From: a virus
DNA: 32,054 nt
Reading direction: 5' to 3' (one strand)
Virus record (IMG/VR): IMGVR_UViG_3300044623_000563
Span: 1-32,054 of that record
The notes under the pieces are model-generated. The model was not told the origin of the DNA and ran no database searches. It worked only from the letters and a program-made list of their open reading frames with translations. Made by a program: the position numbers and the translations under genes. Of the stretch, positions 15,684-24,256 are shown in pieces. Numbering within the stretch: the stretch's first letter is position 1; every line of letters begins with the position of its first letter.

Positions 15684-16206
15684 ATTCTTCTATCAAATTA
15701 AAATATTCCTTTGTTGTAATTGCTTTTACATTTATCCAACTTCCTAACCATTTACTCAGATGAATTAACGATTGTTCTATTGTCACTCCACTACCTTTAT
15801 TATTCAGCATAGCGTCTAAATTCGCTATCTGCATTTCAATTTCTGTCAATTTAAAACGTTCTCTTGTCACAATATAATCAACTTCTAACAACGCTTTTTT
15901 CTTCATAGCGTTTAACAGCTTTTTGTACATATCTGAAAGTCCATATTCTGAAATATAACTATCATAAATCCTTTGCCACGCTTCAACATCTTCCTCTTCT
16001 GTGCCTTTTTTATCTCTTCTAACGTACTGTAATTCGTTCGATGTACATTTTATCCAATTATGCAACGGGAGTTCGTCAATAGCCTCGTAATAATCTGAGA
16101 CTTTCGGTATAGTATTTTTCTTTGAGCTCTTTGATAAGTTTGATTTTACTCTCGTCAGTAAGCCCGAGAATTTTGTCCGTAAATCTTTCAAGTAAATCCG
16201 TGCCAT
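15658..16206 (-). CDS. tail assembly protein, downstream frame (possible frameshift product)
   Basis: Open from an ATG at 16204-16206 (182 aa), but 131 nt of that overlap the end of the previous gene in another frame. The first 30 residues look like a shadow of it: very basic and low in complexity. From about residue 33 (IPKVSDYYEAIDELPLHNW) the sequence looks like a genuine protein, helical and charged, ending just inside the tape measure gene. Its place matches the G/GT or gp13/gp14 tail chaperones, which are often joined by a programmed frameshift. This frame is +1 (or -2) to the upstream one. Whether it starts alone or is fused cannot be decided here. Confidence 0.6.
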   Translation of the reverse strand: MARIYLKDLRTKFSGLLTRVKSNLSKSSKKNTIPKVSDYYEAIDELPLHNWIKCTSNELQYVRRDKKGTEEEDVEAWQRIYDSYISEYGLSDMYKKLLNAMKKKALLEVDYIVTRERFKLTEIEMQIANLDAMLNNKGSGVTIEQSLIHLSKWLGSWINVKAITTKEYFNLIEEYGKENKRK

Positions 16207-16534
16207 CGTCTTTTATTCCGTCTGCATTAATAATTATCCCGTCAGGCAAAACCTCCATCATAAATGATTTATAGAAGTCGCCAGTGTCTTTAAGTGTATA
16301 AGGTGTATTGGCTACCTTTTCGGGGTTAAATTCCATCTGTGTACGTACTGAATAAACACCGATAACTTGATTATCTTCGTTAACTCCTTGTTCAAAAAGT
16401 TGGTCAATACGTATAAAATCGAGTACTTTTGTCTTGAATTTCATATCTGAAAACACGTAAAACCATATCTCACGCTGAGAAATGTGCATTGTTCGCTCCA
16501 TCAAATCACCCAAAACCGTGTCCATTAACCCCAT
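16076..16534 (-). CDS. tail assembly/virion protein, upstream frame (152 aa)
   Basis: 152 residues from the ATG at 16532-16534 (149 from the ATG at 16525); the frame reaches 16576 only with a GTG inside a terminator, so that is rejected. The middle has TLKDTGDFYKSFMMEVLPDG, and later DLLERFTDKILGLTDES. I know this pattern from Bacteroidetes phage proteins coded just before the tape measure. The last 43 codons overlap the next frame. It could be the tail-assembly chaperone's first half or a minor structural protein. It begins 5 nt after a TAACTTTG promoter-like box, so its mRNA may be nearly leaderless. Confidence 0.68.
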   Translation of the reverse strand: MGLMDTVLGDLMERTMHISQREIWFYVFSDMKFKTKVLDFIRIDQLFEQGVNEDNQVIGVYSVRTQMEFNPEKVANTPYTLKDTGDFYKSFMMEVLPDGIIINADGIKDDGTDLLERFTDKILGLTDESKIKLIKELKEKYYTESLRLLRGY

Positions 16535-16539
16535 TAGCA

Positions 16540-16566
16540 CAAAGTTACAATAAAAAAAGGGTGCAA
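16540..16566 (-). promoter_or_regulatory. promoter overlapping a terminator (TTG / TAACTTTG)
   Basis: On the minus strand TTG at 16566-16564, a 16-nt spacer and TAACTTTG at 16547-16540. It fits TAnnTTTG with a slightly short spacer. The TTG lies in the terminator hairpin and the spacer covers its T-run. The ATG at 16534 is 5 nt after the box. Confidence 0.45.
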
Positions 16567-16581
16567 CCGTAGCCACACCCT
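16552..16581 (-). terminator. rho-independent terminator after the tail-tube operon
   Basis: Minus strand AGGGTG (16581-16576), a 12-nt loop, CACCCT (16563-16558) and then six more T (seven T in all). It lies between the 53-aa gene and the tail assembly gene, so it separates head/tube genes from the tape-measure operon. Confidence 0.7.
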
Positions 16582-16606
16582 AATTTATCCTTTCTAAAGA
16601 TAGTTA

Positions 16607-16768
16607 TCACTTCTTAGTTGAACGCTTTTTAACACCTTTATTAGCCAATTCAAACGCTACCTTAACCACGTTGGGCTTGATGTGTTTGAACAACAAATAA
16701 GCATCTTTCAACGATTTGTCAGTCAATTGCTCAACTGCAAATTGTGTGCTCCCTACTTGAACGTACAT
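16607..16768 (-). CDS. small protein after the tail tube gene (53 aa)
   Basis: ATG at 16766-16768, TGA at 16607-16609, 53 codons: MYVQVGSTQFAVEQLTDKSL and ending KKRSTKK. Its A shares a base with the tube gene's TAA (TAATG), so it is translated by coupling. The C-terminal 20 residues are strongly basic. It is followed by a terminator, so it ends the operon. Function unknown; a small tail-assembly helper would fit the position. Confidence 0.65.
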   Translation of the reverse strand: MYVQVGSTQFAVEQLTDKSLKDAYLLFKHIKPNVVKVAFELANKGVKKRSTKK

Positions 16769-17670
16769 TATACTTCAGTGTAAGATACTTCACCGTCAAA
16801 ACCTGCCTTAGATACGCTTAAAAGCATTGCATCACCAGTTCCAGGAGTTGTATAAGTAGCAACATATTCACCGATTGTACTCAAACTTTCAGTAACCGTT
16901 AAAGGCGTTACAGCAACCCCATTAGCCGTTAAAGTCCAATCAATAGACAAAGCACCGCTGTATGTAATCGGGTTTAAAGCCGTTCCATAATCAAGTGCAG
17001 CTGTGAAAGTCAAAGAACCTGCAGCAATAGTAACAGCTGTTAAATTCACATCAATAAGACCTGTTAAGTCATTGAAGTTAATACCCGCTTCAGTTGGCGT
17101 AATCATATACATTGTAGACTCATCGAATAAACGGTCAAAGTCAAATCCTAACATAATTTTTTGCGTAGTTGAATCTGTAGCAAATGTGAATGTTGGGTTA
17201 AATGAAGGGTTATCAACAGCAATAGGGTACAAAGAATCACCAACTTTTGAACCTACTAAATTTCCGTTAATGTCAACGATATAAACACCGAAATCAACAC
17301 AACGATTGTTTTGAAGTTTACCCAATAATGTTGGAGTTGAATCATCAGCCCAAAGTTCACCTGCAAAACTTCTCTTTCCTTGACGTAAAAATACCATTCT
17401 ACCACTGTTTGCCTCTTCAAATTGAGAATCAGCTTTAGGCATTTCAACATTTTCAAAGTTTGGTAATGGAAACCAACGCTTAGTTGCATCTACTTCGTTG
17501 ATTAAACTAGTCCAATTTGGAAGTGGTGAAGTCAAATCTATAAAATTTGCTGTTCCGTCAGCTCCAAACAATGGAACCATTATTAACTTACTTGTTACGC
17601 TTTGTAACGGTACGCAATTTGGTCTCCCAGTGTTGCTTAAGCCGCTTGCGCAATTACATCCTATACTCAT
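16768..17670 (-). CDS. major tail (tube) protein with Ig-like C-terminus (300 aa)
   Basis: A 300-residue protein. The N-terminus carries several cysteines (GCNCASGLSNTGRPNC), seen in Bacteroidetes phage tube proteins. Residues about 25-200 look like the beta-sandwich tube fold. The last 90 residues (from LIDVNLTAVTIAAGSLTF) look like an Ig-like or BIG-type beta domain, a common decoration on the outside of tail tubes. Position after the connectors and before tail assembly and tape measure genes supports the call. Codon use looks regular, as expected for an abundant protein. Confidence 0.72.
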   Translation of the reverse strand: MSIGCNCASGLSNTGRPNCVPLQSVTSKLIMVPLFGADGTANFIDLTSPLPNWTSLINEVDATKRWFPLPNFENVEMPKADSQFEEANSGRMVFLRQGKRSFAGELWADDSTPTLLGKLQNNRCVDFGVYIVDINGNLVGSKVGDSLYPIAVDNPSFNPTFTFATDSTTQKIMLGFDFDRLFDESTMYMITPTEAGINFNDLTGLIDVNLTAVTIAAGSLTFTAALDYGTALNPITYSGALSIDWTLTANGVAVTPLTVTESLSTIGEYVATYTTPGTGDAMLLSVSKAGFDGEVSYTEV

Positions 17671-17691
17671 AATTTTTGTTTTTTTAATTAA

Positions 17692-18366
17692 TTAACATTT
17701 ACAATTTTCCTTATACTTTGTGAGCGTAATTCTTAACTCTACCCCTGATAAATTTGCGTCTAAAATGTTTTGAAACATTCCGTTTTCTTGTTCAACACCG
17801 AACCTCGTAAATTCGATAATCTCCCAATCTTCAATGGTTTTAAAATTTCTATTTCTGTTTATGGTCTCAATAAACTCTTTTGCTAGCTGCTCCATTGGGT
17901 AAACAACTTGCGTAATGTGGTCCGCAGTGTAGTAATTAGCGACATCGGTCTCATCTAAAAAGAAGATACGCACTGAACTTTCAATGTCAATAGTGCTTTC
18001 ACGCCCAAATTGTTTGTAATTCAAAGAACCAAGCAGCCAAATAATTGGCGTTTTTGCCGTGACATCGTTACTTAAGATAGTCCATTCTCTGTTAGTTGCC
18101 TTTTTGGTTCCGTGAATAAAAAACGGTTGCGGCAAATTAATTACACCGTCTAGTGCTATTGAATCAATGTTTTCGCCAATTATAAACGTATCAAAATCAA
18201 CCTCTGTTAATAGAAATTCGTCTCCAATTACATTAGTAACTTTTTTCCCTACTCTAGCCCATTTACTATTACAAGTGAACGTCTTTGGGTCACTATAAGT
18301 GCCATCAATAGTTGAATCCATCTGAGAAACAACATTAGCAATAATAGTTGATAGTTCATTAATCAT
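17692..18366 (-). CDS. head-tail joining / tail terminator protein (224 aa)
   Basis: The start is the ATG at 18364-18366, which overlaps the previous TGA (ATGA); the frame reaches 18372 only with a TTG. The 224-residue protein is mixed alpha/beta: an N-terminal helix, a middle of strands (NVIGDEFLLTEVDFDTFIIG) and a long helix (MEQLAKEFIETINRNR) before a final strand. That order resembles tail-terminator proteins that cap the tube and join it to the head. The tail ends in CKC. Family not recognised with certainty. Confidence 0.55.
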   Translation of the reverse strand: MINELSTIIANVVSQMDSTIDGTYSDPKTFTCNSKWARVGKKVTNVIGDEFLLTEVDFDTFIIGENIDSIALDGVINLPQPFFIHGTKKATNREWTILSNDVTAKTPIIWLLGSLNYKQFGRESTIDIESSVRIFFLDETDVANYYTADHITQVVYPMEQLAKEFIETINRNRNFKTIEDWEIIEFTRFGVEQENGMFQNILDANLSGVELRITLTKYKENCKC

Positions 18367-19109
18367 ATCCAATAAGCTGTTTGTTTCTGAAAACCGTTAA
18401 AAGTATTGAAATGACCTTTTCCAATATACGTTACCGTAAACGTTCCAAGACCATCACCACCCGTAACCGTTACCACTTCGTTAAGTTGATAATTGCTGCC
18501 TGCTGCGTTAACTTTTCCTGACTCTATTAAACTACCATCTGTCAGAATATCAAGCGTTAAACCACTACCAAACGTAGCAGTCGTTGGAACATTTAAAGCA
18601 TCTACATACGTTGTTCCTGCATTCAATAAGCTAATCGTTACCACTTGACCCGTTATAGCATTCATATTCACTTGTATGTACGTTTGAATAGCCTTATAAC
18701 TTCGAATAGCTTCGTTGTAACGTGCATAAATCATTGAATACAGCGTGCTTACTGGCTCTGAATTTTCACTTATTGGTCGAACATTTCCGTAAGGAGTCAT
18801 TTGGTTAATTAAATCTTTCGAGTATTCAAAGTAAATAAATCCCTTAAGCATCTCTTTTATACCATCTGAAATAATTAACTGTCTAAACGTTAAATTCTCG
18901 TAAAACGGTTTGAACACCTTTAGAAAGTTAGGTGATTGAGGCACGTTTGCCAACAAGTCAGAATCAAATTCAGTGTATAAATTAGCCCCGAATAGTTCGA
19001 TTAAATAACGCTTTTCGTACTTGTCGATGTAGTCCTGCAATTTAACAGTATCATACATCCCCGTACTTAGTTGATATTTGCCAGTAAAGTCAGAAATAGT
19101 TACAATCAT
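18363..19109 (-). CDS. head-tail connector (DUF6712-like) with a C-terminal beta domain (248 aa)
   Basis: Residues 1-150 are helical: starts MIVTISDFTGKYQLST, then LQDYIDKYEKRYLIELFGANLY, as in the gp6-type or DUF6712 head-tail adaptors of Bacteroidetes phages, which bind below the portal. Residues about 150-240 are different: two Gly-rich beta repeats (LLNAGTTYVDALNVPTTATF and NAAGSNYQLNEVVTVTGGDG), a module found in other virion proteins. The module probably points to the outside of the neck. The pairing is an unusual but plausible fusion. Confidence 0.62.
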   Translation of the reverse strand: MIVTISDFTGKYQLSTGMYDTVKLQDYIDKYEKRYLIELFGANLYTEFDSDLLANVPQSPNFLKVFKPFYENLTFRQLIISDGIKEMLKGFIYFEYSKDLINQMTPYGNVRPISENSEPVSTLYSMIYARYNEAIRSYKAIQTYIQVNMNAITGQVVTISLLNAGTTYVDALNVPTTATFGSGLTLDILTDGSLIESGKVNAAGSNYQLNEVVTVTGGDGLGTFTVTYIGKGHFNTFNGFQKQTAYWI

Positions 19110-19112
19110 TAC

Positions 19113-19415
19113 TTATTTTTTTAGTTTTCCGAAACCTCTCTTTAGAAATTGCTTAAGCATCTCACCGCTAATTTTGAATAAAACGCCCTTAGGCAAGTGC
19201 TTAGATTGTCCGTTACCTTCAAATTCATAAATCACTTTATCATCAAATTCAATAGTTGCTCTAACACCTTCACTATCCTTTTCATAATGCACGTCAATAA
19301 TTCGAGTATCCAGGTCTATTTCTACACCTTCAATATCTCTTTTCACTGTTATTTCGGCATCGTTAACGTTTAATTTAACGTTTAAATCCTTTTTTTTACG
19401 AGTTTTCTTTTCCAT
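19113..19415 (-). CDS. small basic protein after the capsid gene (100 aa)
   Basis: A 100-residue protein with a run of basic residues at the start (EKKTRKKKDLNVKL) and the end (FLKRGFGKLKK) around an acidic beta-rich centre. It lies between the capsid and connector genes, after the capsid terminator, and its ATG is only 4 nt past a TAAATTTG box. It could be a capsid cement or DNA-binding head protein; no family is recognised. Confidence 0.55.
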   Translation of the reverse strand: MEKKTRKKKDLNVKLNVNDAEITVKRDIEGVEIDLDTRIIDVHYEKDSEGVRATIEFDDKVIYEFEGNGQSKHLPKGVLFKISGEMLKQFLKRGFGKLKK

Positions 19416-19419
19416 TGTG

Positions 19420-19448
19420 CAAATTTAAAAGGGGGGCTAAGAACTCAA
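19420..19448 (-). promoter_or_regulatory. promoter overlapping the capsid terminator (TTG / TAAATTTG)
   Basis: Minus strand TTG at 19448-19446, an 18-nt spacer and TAAATTTG at 19427-19420. It matches the Bacteroidetes consensus and spacing. The TTG is in the loop of the terminator, and the ATG at 19415 follows after 4 nt, so a transcript would be leaderless or nearly so. Confidence 0.5.
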
Positions 19449-19453
19449 CCCCC
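19427..19453 (-). terminator. rho-independent terminator after the major capsid gene
   Basis: Minus strand GGGGG (19453-19449), a 12-13-nt loop, CCCCC(C) (19436-19431) and TTTT. It begins 11 nt after the capsid stop, so it can raise capsid mRNA over the downstream genes. Confidence 0.75.
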
Positions 19454-19464
19454 ATTAATTTTTA

Positions 19465-20658
19465 TTATACAGCTAAAGCAGCAATTGCAGTAGCGATATT
19501 CCCGTCAACGAATGCAGGATAATCGTTCTCCTTAACATATTGAACTAAACGAGCTTCAGCAAGAATTGTCACCATATTACGTTGGAAATCGTCGTTTACA
19601 TAACCAACTTGTACATTCATTGCCTCACGCATTCTTACGTTTGATTTAGTGAAATCACCTACCAAGAAAGTACCTGCAACCATATTAGTAGTTGAAACAA
19701 CAACAAGGTTTGCCACTCTATTAACGTCCATCAAGAACATAGGGTAAGTATACTCACCTGTAGCAGTCTTCGTCAATTGCATTGCAGCAACATCAGCAGG
19801 ATTTAAAACAACGTGTGTTGGTTCGAAATTAGCATTTTGTATTTGTGAAATAGCCACTCTAATAACATCTGAGATGTTTGGAGTAACAACCGTTCCTGCA
19901 AATGTACCAGCTGAGAAAGTAACTGAATTAGTCAAGATACCATTGATTCCACCTACTGCACCATTCAATAAAGCATCTTCGATAGCTTGGTCAATAGAAG
20001 CCATCAAGTCAGTATTGATTTCCGATTGAACGAATGACAAATCAGCAAGCATTTCCTTAGAAATCTTAACTGTTCCTGCGATTTTCTTAACCTCTTCTGA
20101 GATTTCTTCGTAAGAAGGTTGTCCCGAAATTTTGATTCCTGCTTCATCAACCCATTCAGAAACAGTTTGAACTTTTTGAGAGATATAAGTAACGAACTTA
20201 GAGTTAGTGATACCCATATTAACGATGTCACGTATCTTAATGATAGGACGAGCAATTTTAGATACTCCCGCCTCCAATGTAGATAATGCGATGTTACCAG
20301 TGTAATCACCATCGATAGTCGTATCGTACAACGCTTTAGTCTCAAGACTCATCATACCGCCTTTTTCAGCAGTTTCCTTAATTTTGTCAATGTTAGAAAC
20401 ATACGCTTGAGAGATTGCCTCACCTAATGAACGTGGCTTACGCTCAGATTTGAATCCTTTTTCTGAGATAGCCTCCATTTTACCCTCGAAACGTGCTATT
20501 GCTTTCTCGATTTCTTGAGACTTAACCTCTAATGCTTTTAGAGCGTCTACATCATTCTTAAGACCGTCAAAGTCTCCTTTAGTTGGCATTGTAGCCAAAG
20601 TTTCATTGAACTTAGTGTTGATTTTTTCAACTACTTGTTCTGGTGTTAAATTTTCCAT
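19465..20658 (-). CDS. major capsid protein, HK97 fold (397 aa)
   Basis: A 397-residue protein with the normal HK97-type layout. Residues 1-85 are a coiled-coil scaffold (delta) domain (VEKINTKFNETLATM, IEKAIARFEGKMEAI) that the protease next door should remove. The mature shell starts near 90-110 (N-arm with SLGEAISQAYVSN). Later the E-loop/P-domain pattern appears (SEWVDEAGIKISGQPSYEEI, KISKEMLADLS) and the A-domain (ANFEPTHVVLNPADVAAMQL). Gene order portal, protease, capsid supports it. A terminator follows directly. Confidence 0.92.
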   Translation of the reverse strand: MENLTPEQVVEKINTKFNETLATMPTKGDFDGLKNDVDALKALEVKSQEIEKAIARFEGKMEAISEKGFKSERKPRSLGEAISQAYVSNIDKIKETAEKGGMMSLETKALYDTTIDGDYTGNIALSTLEAGVSKIARPIIKIRDIVNMGITNSKFVTYISQKVQTVSEWVDEAGIKISGQPSYEEISEEVKKIAGTVKISKEMLADLSFVQSEINTDLMASIDQAIEDALLNGAVGGINGILTNSVTFSAGTFAGTVVTPNISDVIRVAISQIQNANFEPTHVVLNPADVAAMQLTKTATGEYTYPMFLMDVNRVANLVVVSTTNMVAGTFLVGDFTKSNVRMREAMNVQVGYVNDDFQRNMVTILAEARLVQYVKENDYPAFVDGNIATAIAALAV

Positions 20659-20676
20659 TTTTAATTGTTTTTTTAG

Positions 20677-21426
20677 TTAAAATTTGTTTATTACTTCACT
20701 CCAATCAAATAGTTTCGGTGCTGTTATTGGCTCGATAATTGGCGAATGTTCTTTTACAAACGGTTCACTTTTTGCGAGTATAAGCATTTGACTATTCAAA
20801 TATTTTAATTTCATTTCCATTTCGTAAAGGCGTTCATCACTTCCCTTACCATTTGCGAGACCTTTTATAAGCAAATCAATATCATTTGAGATTTTAACCG
20901 CCTTTTCTACCTTATCTTCGCTCTTCATTACATCTACTACATACGTTTCGCTATTCGCTCCAAACGTAACCGCAGAACCTTCGTATAATTTTAGTTCCGA
21001 TATTTGATAGTAACCTTGAGAAGGTAATGTGCTGTCATCTATCCACTTCATTTTATCTTGAATGTATTGAAAACCGATTGAATGTTCACGTATAATACCA
21101 TCGTTATAATCGTTCCAAGCGTCCTCTCCAATTGTTGAATTACCAAGTTGACCAACAGCATAAAGACCTATTTCATCCTCTCCTATTTGATTGAATTTAC
21201 CTATTTGTTTTTCCCAATCGTGCCATCTTAAGAATGCTATTTTACGGTTACTTGTTGAATCGGGACCTCGTTCTAATATAGACTTGGTAAACGCACCCTT
21301 CTTAATCATATCGTTATCTGAGTCGATATTATCGAACTTAGCTAGGTATATTGCTACTTGTCTCTTATCTGAGCTTATATCCTTTATTTCGGCTGCTCCT
21401 TTTGTTTGGTAGTTAGTTGATTTCAT
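20677..21426 (-). CDS. prohead maturation protease, HK97/U35 family (249 aa)
   Basis: A 249-residue serine protease of the herpes/HK97 fold. The catalytic His is in FLRWHDWEKQIGKF (His69) and the Ser in REHSIGFQ (Ser116). The early beta strand VAIYLAKFDNIDSDND is also typical. It cleaves the capsid scaffold domain during head maturation. The last 90 residues are a helical, charged tail that may act as an internal scaffold. It sits between portal and capsid with a 2-nt gap to the portal. Confidence 0.88.
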   Translation of the reverse strand: MKSTNYQTKGAAEIKDISSDKRQVAIYLAKFDNIDSDNDMIKKGAFTKSILERGPDSTSNRKIAFLRWHDWEKQIGKFNQIGEDEIGLYAVGQLGNSTIGEDAWNDYNDGIIREHSIGFQYIQDKMKWIDDSTLPSQGYYQISELKLYEGSAVTFGANSETYVVDVMKSEDKVEKAVKISNDIDLLIKGLANGKGSDERLYEMEMKLKYLNSQMLILAKSEPFVKEHSPIIEPITAPKLFDWSEVINKF

Positions 21427-21428
21427 AG

Positions 21429-22871
21429 TTAAAACGTTTGTGGTGTTTGAGGTGTTTCGGGAGTTGCCGTTATCATTGATGCAGCAACAATACGGTCATA
21501 TCCATAATAATTTACTAAGGTATTAACCGCTATTTCATTCGTCATTTGTCCCGTTGCAACCGCTGTATTAAGTGCGATTATACCGTTCAAACCACCTACT
21601 GTGCCTCTAAGTTCTGTTTGCGCTTGGATAAGTCCGTTTTGTTGCGCTTGAGCCTTATCAATAGGTTCTAAAGTATATCCAAATTCAGCTGCATATTGCT
21701 CTTTAGTTATAACGCCATCAGTTAATAATAGGTTATAAGCCGTCACTTTCTCCGTTAATGCTTGATATTCTGCTAACTCATCATCTTGAAGTACTGGCAA
21801 ATGGTCGAAACACGCTTCTATACGTATGCCTTCTTTATCCAATCCTAATTGGTGACAAATTGAGTCATACATTTGCTGCGTTTCAGGAATAATTGTATCT
21901 GTATAAACCATACGAATAGAATCCTTAACGTTGCTAAACGTACTACCTTTCTCACTTGAGAATAAGTTAGCGTTCATTCCGTAAGCATCTATAATAGCCA
22001 TTTTGTCAGCTGTAAGCTCTTCAAATAACATCAAGTCACGTGTAGGGTAACTCATCGACTGCCAATTAACTTGACTTTCAGTGATTATTATTTCGTCTTT
22101 TGAACGGTTGTACCAATCCTTTTGTATTTCTCTCTTTTCTTCGGGAGTCATTGGAATAGCACCACCGATATCTGAGTTCTGAGCCGATAAAATACCTATT
22201 GCTCCGATGTTTTCTAACAGTACGTTACGCTTGTGGTAACTTGCTTTAATGTTTGATAGTGGATATTTCAGTGCATCGATTCTACTTGTAGGTTTAATGA
22301 TGTTCATACCGTCAGTAGTTGTTAAATAAATAACATCTTCAATTGGCAAAGTTTCAATTTCGTTGTCATCATACTCGAATTTATAACCGTCAATAAGACC
22401 GTTCACGTCCATTTGTTTAAGCGTTTTGCCGCTCGTTTGTATCTGAATCTTATTACTAGGTAACGGGACGAACAAATTACGTTGATTGAATGCTCTTAAT
22501 GGACAATATCCGAATGCATTTGAGTATAAAGCATCATTAACCGATAGTGAATAAACAATATCTGACCAACTTTGAACGGGATTTGGTCGATTAACCATAT
22601 CTAAAAACCAATGCTCCGTGATTTCAACGTTATTTTTATCGTATAACTTCGGTATGTTGCTGCTCATCATAGAGGCACGCTTGTCGATTACGGCTCTGAA
22701 CTCTGGAATAGTTAAAAACCACTCCCAAGCGTTATTAGTGTCAATCCAAATGGCGTTTTTTACACCCCATACTTGGTTTTGTATAGGTCTTAGTCTATTG
22801 AATTGGTTTATGAATCTGTTCTGTTGACCGCTGTTAACGCCAAAAAACGATTCCCAAAAATTTATCTCCAT
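21429..22871 (-). CDS. portal protein, HK97 family (480 aa)
   Basis: A 480-residue protein with the portal pattern: N-terminal IPEFRAVIDKRASMMSSNIP, RPNPVQSWSDIVYSLSVNDAL, and a middle stem/clip region with IGAIGILSAQN and an NLFSSEKGSTFSNVKDS loop. These are characteristic of the HK97-type portal family, which forms the 12-fold ring through which DNA enters the head. The C-terminal 80 residues are Gln/Ala/Thr-rich. The order terminase, portal, protease, capsid confirms it. Confidence 0.9.
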   Translation of the reverse strand: MEINFWESFFGVNSGQQNRFINQFNRLRPIQNQVWGVKNAIWIDTNNAWEWFLTIPEFRAVIDKRASMMSSNIPKLYDKNNVEITEHWFLDMVNRPNPVQSWSDIVYSLSVNDALYSNAFGYCPLRAFNQRNLFVPLPSNKIQIQTSGKTLKQMDVNGLIDGYKFEYDDNEIETLPIEDVIYLTTTDGMNIIKPTSRIDALKYPLSNIKASYHKRNVLLENIGAIGILSAQNSDIGGAIPMTPEEKREIQKDWYNRSKDEIIITESQVNWQSMSYPTRDLMLFEELTADKMAIIDAYGMNANLFSSEKGSTFSNVKDSIRMVYTDTIIPETQQMYDSICHQLGLDKEGIRIEACFDHLPVLQDDELAEYQALTEKVTAYNLLLTDGVITKEQYAAEFGYTLEPIDKAQAQQNGLIQAQTELRGTVGGLNGIIALNTAVATGQMTNEIAVNTLVNYYGYDRIVAASMITATPETPQTPQTF

Positions 22872-22897
22872 CTGAATTGATTAGAATTTAAGCAAAG

Positions 22898-24256
22898 TTA
22901 AGACAATTTTTTAAACATTGATTGAACAAATATAGATAATCCACTTAAGCAGTCAGGAGCATCGTCGTTTTTGTTCTTCCCTTCCTTACTAAAACTTAGT
23001 ACATTTTGGATAAATAGCTCGGATTGATTGTCACCATTGCGTATAAATATCATAGAATTCATTATGTGAGCGCTCGCCATTATTATGCGTGTTATTTTGT
23101 TTTGCGTGTTATGTACTTGTAGTGTTTTCGTCCTTGTTAGCGTTCTAAGTTGACGTTCAAACATTGCGCCCATACTATTCGATTCAACCCTACAATAACT
23201 GACGTTCCATTTATCCAACATTGCAGCCGTTTGAGGTATCGTTATATCGGTATTATCTCTAGTCATTAAATAGTCAACAATAAACAGCTGTTTCTTCACA
23301 ATTGCACAAATTGCAACAGACGTATAATCAGTGCCTTGGTCACTAACGTCCACGTAGCCAAGACAACCTTCAATAGGGTTCGATTTCGTTATTTCGGAAA
23401 ACTCCTCTTTTGATAAGAAATTAAGGTTATTAAACAACCGTCCTTTCATATCTACTGGCTGCTGTTGGTATTCCGCTTCCCATATTTCGGGTGCTGTACG
23501 TTTCTTTTTTTCGATATATTCAGCTGTTGTCAATACGTCCTCACAAAATGACTCACCTTGGTCATTCATAGCACTAACAATAATTGATTTGTCGTATATC
23601 TTTGACTCAATATTACGTCCTATAACATCGTTAAGGCTCCATCTAGTGCCTATATCAATCCTTGCACAACCGCTTTCAAATCGTGAATCGTGTGTACTTT
23701 CTTTCCATTGATTGATTCTATCGTTTACAGTGTCACTTAATGCGTCTTCAATGCCTCGGTATAAATCATCTGTTATAGCCACGTTTGACGCTCCGAACCC
23801 GATAATAGTACCACCAACGCCAGCACCGAAGTACCCTACTTGCTTACTTGTATTGGTATTCCATCCTTGAAGATTTGATTTATCATCTGATAGGCTTACA
23901 TTGGGAAATATTGAGCGGTATTTATCCGATTTAACGATTGCTCTAACGTCATAACTGAACTTTAAGAACAATGTAGCTGTACAAGTGTTACGCATTACAC
24001 TCTTAGTCGGATTTTTTCCGATTGTCCACGCACAAAATAAAGACGTGATATACGATTTACCCGCTCTTGGTGGCATTGAAACGCTTAAACTTTTGATTGT
24101 TTTCTCTTCAATTTCTTGGAAAGCGTCCGCTATTTCTTTAAGGAACGGTCTATTTACGAAAAAAGTACGGTCATAAGCCAAACAAAACTCCCAGAGTGAA
24201 CGTCTTGAAAGCTCATTTCTAAGCATTCGTTTAGCGTATTCCTTACGTTCATTCAT
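22898..24256 (-). CDS. terL: terminase large subunit (452 aa)
   Basis: A 452-residue packaging motor. The ATPase half has Walker A in VSMPPRAGKSY (Lys67), Walker B VAITDD (159-164) and a coupling motif GTRWS (203-207). The RNase H-type nuclease half has the acidic triad in YVDVSDQG (Asp303), VESNSMG (Glu358) and DDAPDCLSG (Asp431/432 or 435). Length is usual for the family. It starts 8 nt inside the end of the small subunit gene. The packaging type (cos or headful) cannot be read by eye, but a permuted assembly favours headful. Confidence 0.93.
   Translation of the reverse strand: MNERKEYAKRMLRNELSRRSLWEFCLAYDRTFFVNRPFLKEIADAFQEIEEKTIKSLSVSMPPRAGKSYITSLFCAWTIGKNPTKSVMRNTCTATLFLKFSYDVRAIVKSDKYRSIFPNVSLSDDKSNLQGWNTNTSKQVGYFGAGVGGTIIGFGASNVAITDDLYRGIEDALSDTVNDRINQWKESTHDSRFESGCARIDIGTRWSLNDVIGRNIESKIYDKSIIVSAMNDQGESFCEDVLTTAEYIEKKKRTAPEIWEAEYQQQPVDMKGRLFNNLNFLSKEEFSEITKSNPIEGCLGYVDVSDQGTDYTSVAICAIVKKQLFIVDYLMTRDNTDITIPQTAAMLDKWNVSYCRVESNSMGAMFERQLRTLTRTKTLQVHNTQNKITRIIMASAHIMNSMIFIRNGDNQSELFIQNVLSFSKEGKNKNDDAPDCLSGLSIFVQSMFKKLS

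Noticed and set aside
16535-16576. Longer start of the tail assembly gene (GTG at 16576)
   Set aside because: It would put coding sequence through a terminator and a promoter box; the ATG at 16534 is better placed.
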